Shown: piece after piece, positions 58,665-64,000 of the stretch
How the letters are laid out: the number at the start of each line of letters is the position of its first letter
How positions within the stretch are numbered: position 1 is the first letter of the stretch
Origin: Cytophagales bacterium
Lineage (GTDB): Bacteria; Bacteroidota; Bacteroidia; Cytophagales; Spirosomataceae
NCBI GenBank assembly: GCA_013298125.1
Contig: JAAFJP010000011.1
Span: 99,360 to 163,359, forward strand
DNA: 64,000 nucleotides
Direction of reading: 5' to 3'
Program-made: the position numbers and the translations under genes
Notes under the pieces: generated by a model
The model's database searches: none
Told to the model about the DNA's origin: nothing
The model's input: the letters and a program-made list of their open reading frames with translations, nothing else

Positions 58665-60350
58665 TTATTTCCTCTCCTTCAAATACTTCTCTATCTCCCC
58701 CAATCCCAGAGCATTAAACGTCATATTAGCCAAAAGTCCACCTTTGCGTGCAATAGCCACGCCATAGTGCATATCAAAATATCCTTCCATTTCGTGAGCA
58801 TCAGGGTTGATGGAAAGCATCACATTTTTCTCCAAAGCATACTGAATCCAACGCCAATCTAAGTCCAAACGATAGGGGCTTGCGTTGATTTCAATTACTA
58901 CACCATTAGCAGCACAAGCATCTATAACTTTTTGATAATCAATTGGATAGCCTTCACGAGACAACAAAATTCGCCCCGTTGGATGTCCTAAAATAGTCGT
59001 ATAAGGATTCTCAACGGCTCTGATGATTCGAGACATGGCTTTCTCTTGGGTCATTTTTAAATTTTGGTGAATAGATGCCACGATGTAGTCAAAAGATTTC
59101 AACACATCATCAGCATAATCCAAAGAACCATCGCCCAAAATATCTGACTCAATTCCCTTCAAAATCTTGAAAGGTCGGTCAGACATCGAAACATATTTTT
59201 GATTAAGTTTCTCAATTTCAGCGTGTTGTTCCCAAATTCTTTCTTCCGAAAGTCCTTTGGCATAAGAGGCAGTTTTGGAATGGTCGGCAATACCCAAATA
59301 CTCAAAACCTAATTCTCGACAATAATCCGCCATGGCTTCGAGTGTATGTTTTCCGTCTGAGTATGTCGAGTGATTATGCAAGATTCCTTTCAACGAATCC
59401 CACGTTACTAAATCTTCAATTTGATGAGTTGCAGACCATTCAAATTCAAAATTTCCTTCCCGCATTTCTGGAATGATGTAGGGTAAATTGAGACTTGAAT
59501 AAATTGCTTCGTCCGACTCAAAAACCTGCTTGCTTAACTGTTTGTAAATATTATTGGAAGCTAAATGTTTTTCGCCAGAAGAATAGATAAATACTTGATT
59601 AACAAATTGTTGTGAAGAACAAGTTTGAATTTCCACAGGAATTTCTTTTTCAGAAAACCTTCCACGCCAAGCAAAAGGAGAGGAAGACTTTTCATCTTGT
59701 TGCAGGTCAGGAAAGGCATTCAAAAACTGTTGAACTTCCCAAGGTTTATCGTGTCCAACGACCAATTGAATTGAATGTACGACTTCATTTTTACGACGAA
59801 CATCTCCTACAATTTCTACTTGTTCAAACTGTTTTTCCAGTATATCAAATAGGATTTGGGCTAATTCTTCACCCTTTTCCATTCTCAGTTTTCCAGTATT
59901 TGACTGAGCATAAAGGATTGATTCTTTGATAGTTGCTTGAATTTTATCGCCAAACCCTTTGAGTTTAGATACTTCGCCATTTTCGCAAGCTAAGAGTAAT
60001 TCACGGTTGTCAGTAATGCTTAACTCTTGCCAAATAACTCGAACTTTTTTAGGTCCGATGCCTTTAATTTGGAGCATTTCCAAAAGACCTTCGGGTGTAC
60101 GAGCGAGTAGTTCCGTTAGTTCCTGTGTTGTTCCAGTTTTACGAATTTCATCAATTTTTGCCGCAATACTTTTTCCAACACTCTGTAAACTAGCGAGTTG
60201 CTCTACTGAAAGAGCCATCAAGTCCGAAGGTTCTTTATCTAAGGCACGAGCCGCAAAGCTAAGATTTTTGATTTTAAACTCATTTTCATCGTGCAATTCA
60301 AGGAGTTTTACGGTTAATTCGAGGAGAGCAACAATTTCTTCGTTGGGCAT
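58665..60350 (-). CDS. PolX-like protein: degenerate polymerase X domain plus PHP domain
   Basis: The protein has 561 residues. The N-terminal helix-hairpin-helix region (LQSVGKSIAAKIDEIRKTGT; LLEMLQIKGIGPKKVRVIW) is followed by the nucleotidyltransferase core VEIVGDVRRKNEVVHSIQLV near residue 180. Active PolX has two Asp residues in the D-x-D strand after the R-R-x-x-E-T-V-type turn; here the strand reads HSIQLV. The third Asp strand reads VEIQTCSS. The polymerase site therefore looks inactive. The PHP domain is intact: GILHNHSTYSDGKHTLE (H-x-H near 333), YLGIADHSKTASYAKGL and VIEINASPYRLDLD with SINPDAHEMEG. A metal-dependent 3'-5' exonuclease or phosphoesterase activity may remain. Length is normal for PolX. 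Confidence 0.9.
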   Translation of the reverse strand: MPNEEIVALLELTVKLLELHDENEFKIKNLSFAARALDKEPSDLMALSVEQLASLQSVGKSIAAKIDEIRKTGTTQELTELLARTPEGLLEMLQIKGIGPKKVRVIWQELSITDNRELLLACENGEVSKLKGFGDKIQATIKESILYAQSNTGKLRMEKGEELAQILFDILEKQFEQVEIVGDVRRKNEVVHSIQLVVGHDKPWEVQQFLNAFPDLQQDEKSSSPFAWRGRFSEKEIPVEIQTCSSQQFVNQVFIYSSGEKHLASNNIYKQLSKQVFESDEAIYSSLNLPYIIPEMREGNFEFEWSATHQIEDLVTWDSLKGILHNHSTYSDGKHTLEAMADYCRELGFEYLGIADHSKTASYAKGLSEERIWEQHAEIEKLNQKYVSMSDRPFKILKGIESDILGDGSLDYADDVLKSFDYIVASIHQNLKMTQEKAMSRIIRAVENPYTTILGHPTGRILLSREGYPIDYQKVIDACAANGVVIEINASPYRLDLDWRWIQYALEKNVMLSINPDAHEMEGYFDMHYGVAIARKGGLLANMTFNALGLGEIEKYLKERK

Positions 60351-60411
60351 GGGATTTTGTGATATTGAATTCTAAAAAAAACTATCTGTTACATTTTGTG
60401 GGATAAGATAA

Positions 60412-60473
60412 AGTATAAAAGGTTTCCAACCTGTTAATCGGACTCCATTAACAGGTTGGAAACCTGTTATACT
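60412..60473. repeat. Perfect inverted repeat, GGTTTCCAACCTGTTAAT family
   Basis: GGTTTCCAACCTGTTAAT (60421-60438) and ATTAACAGGTTGGAAACC (60447-60464) are exact complements with an 8-nt loop. Outer AGTATAA/TTATACT arms extend the stem. No T-run follows. Confidence 0.9.
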
Positions 60474-60519
60474 CTAAAATCGAAATTTTTGTTAGTATGT
60501 TAGTTATGGTGCGAAGCAA

Positions 60520-61614
60520 CTAAACTAAAAACTCCAAAACCCCTAAATCCCAAGTATTTTGAGAGTTATGGAAGATTTTTCCTTGACTAATTTCGAGAGG
60601 AGAAGGAATATTATTGTGATACAATTGTCCTGTACCCAGTCCTTGCGGAAGACTATTGTTGAATTCGGCGGTAAATTGGGTTATAGCATTCAAGCCCACA
60701 TTCGACTCCAAAGCGGAGGTCATCCACCAAGCAATTTTGAGGCGATTAGCGTTCTCAATCCACTCTCTACATTGTTGAAAACCGCCCAAGAGTGTCGGTT
60801 TCAAAATGATGTATTGAGGCATAATTTTCTTTAACAGTTTGTATTTATCTGTATATTCTCTAATTCCGATGAGTTCTTCATCTAAGGCAATTGGGACGGG
60901 TGTATTCTGACAAAGCTCTGCCATCAAATCTTCATTACCCTGATGAATAGGTTGTTCAATAGAATGAAGTTTAAATTCGGCTAATTTCTCTAATTTCCCA
61001 AACACTTCATGAATCGAAAAAGCACCGTTAGCATCCACTCTGAGCGTGATTTTGCTTTCATCATAACGTTCTCGTATGTAGGCTAAAACCTCACATTCTT
61101 TTTTGAAATCTATCGCCCCAACCTTCATTTTTATTGTATCATAGCCCGTTTCTAATTTTTCATCAATTTGTTTTAACATAAAATCTCGGTTGCCCATCCA
61201 GACTAAACCATTGATATTAATGGTTCGGTCGGCTTTGGCAAATGAGTTATTGAAAACGATTCTTTTACCACCATTCATTAAGTCAAGCATGGCAGTTTCA
61301 AAAGCAAAAACAATAGATGGGAATGATTTGTCAAGTACTTGGTCGAGGATAATATTCAAGTTCCAAGGATAAACTTCGAGGTCGAGAGTATTGAAATTCT
61401 CACAAATACTGAGGAGTTGCAAATCAAAATCAGGACGGTCATCTATGCTCAGACCTTTCAATGGCGAACATTCTCCTAAACCAAAAATGGCAGGATTTTC
61501 ATGGTCAAAAATCTTGACAAAGTAACTATCTTTGTGCGTGAGTACGCCCCGAGACGTGCCAGCCTCGAATTTAAAATCAAGTGTATGTTTGGAAAAAACA
61601 GCTTTGAGACTCAT
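60520..61614 (-). CDS. menC: o-Succinylbenzoate synthase
   Basis: The protein has 364 residues of the enolase superfamily. KMKVGAIDF (Lys acid/base near residue 163), LRVDANGAF, SIEQPIHQG and ALDEELIG supply the catalytic Lys and metal-binding Asp/Glu residues. YIILKPTLLGGF holds the second Lys. It dehydrates SHCHC to o-succinylbenzoate in menaquinone synthesis, in line with this phylum. Other dipeptide-epimerase-type members share the motifs, but the ECSPLKGLSIDD text and length favour MenC. No other men genes are in the window. Confidence 0.88.
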   Translation of the reverse strand: MSLKAVFSKHTLDFKFEAGTSRGVLTHKDSYFVKIFDHENPAIFGLGECSPLKGLSIDDRPDFDLQLLSICENFNTLDLEVYPWNLNIILDQVLDKSFPSIVFAFETAMLDLMNGGKRIVFNNSFAKADRTININGLVWMGNRDFMLKQIDEKLETGYDTIKMKVGAIDFKKECEVLAYIRERYDESKITLRVDANGAFSIHEVFGKLEKLAEFKLHSIEQPIHQGNEDLMAELCQNTPVPIALDEELIGIREYTDKYKLLKKIMPQYIILKPTLLGGFQQCREWIENANRLKIAWWMTSALESNVGLNAITQFTAEFNNSLPQGLGTGQLYHNNIPSPLEISQGKIFHNSQNTWDLGVLEFLV

Positions 61615-61648
61615 TTTGTGAAAACCTTTTTGGTTAGGGCGGGTAAAA

Positions 61649-61680
61649 AGTTCTGGGTTTAGAGTTCTGAGTTCTGAGTT
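61649..61680. repeat. Short array, AGTTCTGAGTTCTGAG dialect
   Basis: Copies of AGTTCTGGGTTTAG, AGTTCTGAG and TTCTGAGTT lie upstream of the menC start. The remainder of 61681-61900 is A+T-rich, with no gene. Confidence 0.6.
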
Positions 61681-61900
61681 TTTTTGAAAAACTTTTACCC
61701 ATCTACTTTAAACTTCAACTCAACTCAATAAACTAATCATTAATTGTCTGAAATTCTGTGTGTTAGATGATTTGAAGATTTTTTTTGATAAAACACAAGT
61801 TAAAGTTTCTTAAAAAGGGTGTGAATATACTAAAAAGTCATAACTCTTTCAGAATTTTGTGATGTAAATTGAGTTTTTTTATTAAACGGCTGTTTTTTTT

Positions 61901-62079
61901 AGGGATTGGAGATTGGGTGAATTAGGGATTAGGTAATTGGTAATTAGGTGAATTAGGGATTAGGTGAATTAGGGTTATAGTAAATTCCTAATTCCAATTA
62001 CTCAATCCCCAGTCCCCAATTCCTAATTCCTCAATCCCCAATTACCCAATCCCCAATTACCCAATCCCCTAATCCCTAA
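61901..62079. repeat. Fold-back array, TTAGGGATTAGG dialect, before lpxK
   Basis: The left arm contains GGGATTGGAGATTGGG and many AATTAGGGATTAGG units. The right arm consists of CCCCAATTACCCAATCCC-type units ending AATCCCTA 4 bp before the lpxK ATG. Confidence 0.88.
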
Positions 62080-62082
62080 AAA

Positions 62083-63117
62083 ATGAAATACCTTCTCTTT
62101 CCTTTTTCAATCTTATATGGAATCATCACTGATATTCGTAACTATTTGTACAACAAAGGTTTCTGGAAAGAAACTTCCTTTAACATACCCATTATCAACG
62201 TTGGTAATTTGACTGTCGGGGGAACTGGCAAATCACCGCACGTTGAGTATTTAATTAGATTGTTAAAAAGTAAATATATAATTGCTACTTTGAGTAGAGG
62301 TTATGGTCGAAAAACAAAAGGATTTATTATTGCAAATTCATCCGCCACAGCTCGAACTATTGGTGATGAACCTTACCAATTTTATCAAAAATTCAAGGAT
62401 GAAATAGATGTAATTGTTGGGGAAGACAGAGTTGGGGCTGTTTGTGCTATTTTAGACCAAATGCCTGATATTGAACTCGTTATCCTTGATGATGCCTTCC
62501 AACATCGCCCTATCAAACCGTCCTTAAATATTTTATTAATGGATTATTCTCGACCCATTTATGAAGACTTTACTTTTCCTTCGGGTCGCTTACGTGAGCG
62601 AAGGCATGGGGCAGAAAGGGCTGATATTGTGATAGTTACAAAGTGTCCAGAAGAAATAACTTATAGAAATGTCGAGTCAGTCAGAAAAGGTTTACGACCT
62701 TATTCAAAAGAAAAAACGTCATTTTTTTTTACAAAAATCTTATATGGAAAGCCACAAAATTGTCGTTTTGAAGAAGGAAAATTAGATTTACAAAAGGTCA
62801 TTTTATTGTCAGGAATTGCCAATCCTAAGCCTTTTGAAGAATATGCAAAAAAGCATTTTGAAGTAGTTAGTCATCTGATTTTCAGTGACCATCACGATTT
62901 TACGGAAAAAGACTTAGTGAAAATTTCTACAAAAAAAATACCTATTCTAATGACCGAAAAAGATATGGTAAAATTTATTCCTTTTTTCAATCATCCTTTA
63001 CTCAAAGATATTTCATTGTTTTATTTACCTATTGAAATTGATTTTGTGAATATTAAAATGAAAACTGAATTTGATAGATTAATTTTTGAAGAGGTGAGAA
63101 GTAGTATAAAGAGGTGA
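62083..63117 (+). CDS. lpxK: Tetraacyldisaccharide 4'-kinase
   Basis: The protein has 344 residues. The Walker A motif is VGNLTVGGTGKSPHVEYL near residue 45. LSRGYGRKTKGF, GDEPYQFYQK, ILDDAFQHRPIKPS and GRLRERRHGAERADIVIVTK are family blocks. It phosphorylates the lipid A disaccharide precursor at the inner membrane, and the N-terminal hydrophobic region would anchor it. Length is normal. It starts directly after a fold-back array, and another lies after its stop codon. Confidence 0.96.
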   Translation: MKYLLFPFSILYGIITDIRNYLYNKGFWKETSFNIPIINVGNLTVGGTGKSPHVEYLIRLLKSKYIIATLSRGYGRKTKGFIIANSSATARTIGDEPYQFYQKFKDEIDVIVGEDRVGAVCAILDQMPDIELVILDDAFQHRPIKPSLNILLMDYSRPIYEDFTFPSGRLRERRHGAERADIVIVTKCPEEITYRNVESVRKGLRPYSKEKTSFFFTKILYGKPQNCRFEEGKLDLQKVILLSGIANPKPFEEYAKKHFEVVSHLIFSDHHDFTEKDLVKISTKKIPILMTEKDMVKFIPFFNHPLLKDISLFYLPIEIDFVNIKMKTEFDRLIFEEVRSSIKR

Positions 63118-63145
63118 AACAAGGATTCTGATTTTACTATACATT

Positions 63146-63192
63146 CCTTAGATATTCATAACTCCCAATCCCCAATTACCTAATCCCTAATT
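63146..63192. repeat. Short array overlapping a stop codon
   Basis: TTCATAACTCCCAATCCCC and AATTACCTAATCCCTAATTC are units of the TTAGGGATT dialect. The stop codon (minus strand TAG at 63187-63189) of the next gene lies inside. Confidence 0.75.
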
Positions 63193-63771
63193 CCCCCTCT
63201 TCGCCTTAAAAACCTTCGGCAAGACATACTTAGAAAAATCAATTTTGGCATTATTAAAATCCATCATACAAGATTTGATAACGTCTCTAAGATTTTCTTC
63301 GTGTTGGGGTGTTACGTTCAAAAAACTCGAATACGTCTTGAAAGCATTAGATTGGAATATTTTGATAGGTTTTGAATCTGTTTCGATATAAAATTCCATA
63401 GCAATTTTTATCATTCCTTCTTCTTTCAAAAAATGACGTTCTTCTCTGATTTTGAGTTCTTTAACTCGTAGCAATACGGGTGCTTGCCCGCCTGTGTAGG
63501 TATTGGAAGGTTTCAAAAAACGCATTAAAACCGACTGGACACTATCTCCCAAAGAATAACTTTGCTGTTTGTTGAAAAGCCCTTTTCTAATCAAAAAATA
63601 TTTGGGTTGATTGAAATCACAGACGATTTTTTGGATATAAAATTTTCGATTAGGCATCGAAAATTGTTCTTTTTTCAAAGAAAAAATATCTTTGGGAAGT
63701 CCTTGGGCAAAGAGAAGCTGCAAGGTGATAGAACCTAAGAATAGACTCAGATAAATTATTTTCTTGAACAT
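63187..63771 (-). CDS. Uncharacterised secreted protein
   Basis: The protein has 194 residues. An N-terminal signal-like segment (IIYLSLFLGSITLQLLFAQG) suggests export. The mature part is basic, with AEMFLT-like alternating beta text (VLLRVKELKIREERHFLKEE; IKIAMEFYIETDSKPI) and a conserved-looking tail (DVIKSCMMDFNNAKIDFSKY). I do not recognise a family. It converges with lpxK. The stop codon lies in a repeat array. Confidence 0.7.
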   Translation of the reverse strand: MFKKIIYLSLFLGSITLQLLFAQGLPKDIFSLKKEQFSMPNRKFYIQKIVCDFNQPKYFLIRKGLFNKQQSYSLGDSVQSVLMRFLKPSNTYTGGQAPVLLRVKELKIREERHFLKEEGMIKIAMEFYIETDSKPIKIFQSNAFKTYSSFLNVTPQHEENLRDVIKSCMMDFNNAKIDFSKYVLPKVFKAKRGN

Positions 63772-63783
63772 ATAGCGGTATGT

Positions 63784-63819
63784 TTATAGCTATCAGCAAT
63801 TGGCTGTCAGCTATCGGCA
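63784..63819. repeat. Short degenerate array, AGCTATCAGC dialect
   Basis: ATAGCTATCAGC, AATTGGCTGTCAGC and TATCGGCATG are imperfect copies of an AGCTATCAGC/GCTGTCAGC unit. The rest of the window (63820-64000) holds no gene I can support, apart from an A+T-rich run with a possible hairpin near AATCCACTCAATTTTGGGTGGATT (arms AATCCAC and GTGGATT). Confidence 0.5.
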
Positions 63820-64000
63820 TGAAATACAATTAATGAAGGATTGTAAAAAACTTTCCTATCAATCCATCATTATAATTTAGGCTTCCCTTGGAAATTACTT
63901 TTCAAGAATATTGCTTTCAAAAATCCACTCAATTTTGGGTGGATTTTTCATTTTACGCTTTATAGAACTAAGAATAATACAATTTTATTTTAACTGAAAG

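Overview
The window is chromosomal DNA of an A+T-rich Gram-negative Bacteroidota, most likely a Cytophagales-type organism. Supporting signs are a SusC/SusD pair, GT117/DUF2723 and DUF2911 proteins, an o-succinylbenzoate synthase (menaquinone) and LpxK (lipid A). Start codons lack Shine-Dalgarno sequences and have A-rich leaders. Promoters of the Bacteroidota type (TTG/TTTG, about 19-20 nt, TAnnTTTG) lie in front of two tRNA genes and some protein genes. No rRNA, transposase, prophage or CRISPR array was seen.

Layout. 1-11 kb: a DUF2157 membrane protein cut by the window edge, a VRR-NUC nuclease, a PD-(D/E)XK-like protein, a GT117 membrane protein, an Rpn-type nuclease, pheS, a Uma2 nuclease and a circularly permuted ATP-grasp protein. 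11.3-19.2 kb: tRNA-Arg(ACG) followed by a type I restriction-modification operon (hsdM, a DUF1016 nuclease, hsdS, a GxxExxY protein, hsdR). 19.2-31.6 kb: an M1 aminopeptidase and a polysaccharide utilisation locus (GH31, SusD, SusC, GH144-type glucanase, divergent AraC regulator). 31.6-43 kb: leuS, hemF, PBP1A, msrB, tRNA-Ser, galK-galT, a GH5-like enzyme and a Nudix hydrolase. 43-54.9 kb: dnaJ, grpE, a LolA-like protein, a D-threonine-aldolase-type enzyme, an M19 dipeptidase, pyrD, a glycosyltransferase, tRNA-Arg(CCU), hflX, a toxin-antitoxin pair and a Clp-like AAA+ ATPase fused to an FtsH-type peptidase. 55-64 kb: a DUF2911 protein, a PhyH dioxygenase with a divergent AraC regulator, a PolX-like protein, menC, lpxK and a secreted protein.

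The most unusual theme is invasion of genes and gene borders by structured repeats. (1) hsdR carries an in-frame 384-bp insert (128 codons) bounded by a perfect 15-bp inverted repeat and encoding an apparently intact GIY-YIG nuclease domain inside the SF2 motor. (2) Related palindromic elements of about 80 bp sit in frame in the VRR-NUC gene (one copy) and in leuS (two copies); no stop or frameshift results. (3) The polysaccharide locus is bracketed by leuS and a degenerate direct copy of the leuS 3' end about 10.6 kb away, which suggests island insertion at leuS. (4) Many intergenic gaps consist of fold-back arrays of short degenerate repeats that start at or inside stop codons and end a few bases before the next start. 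(5) MITE-like and REP-like hairpin families occupy several other gaps.
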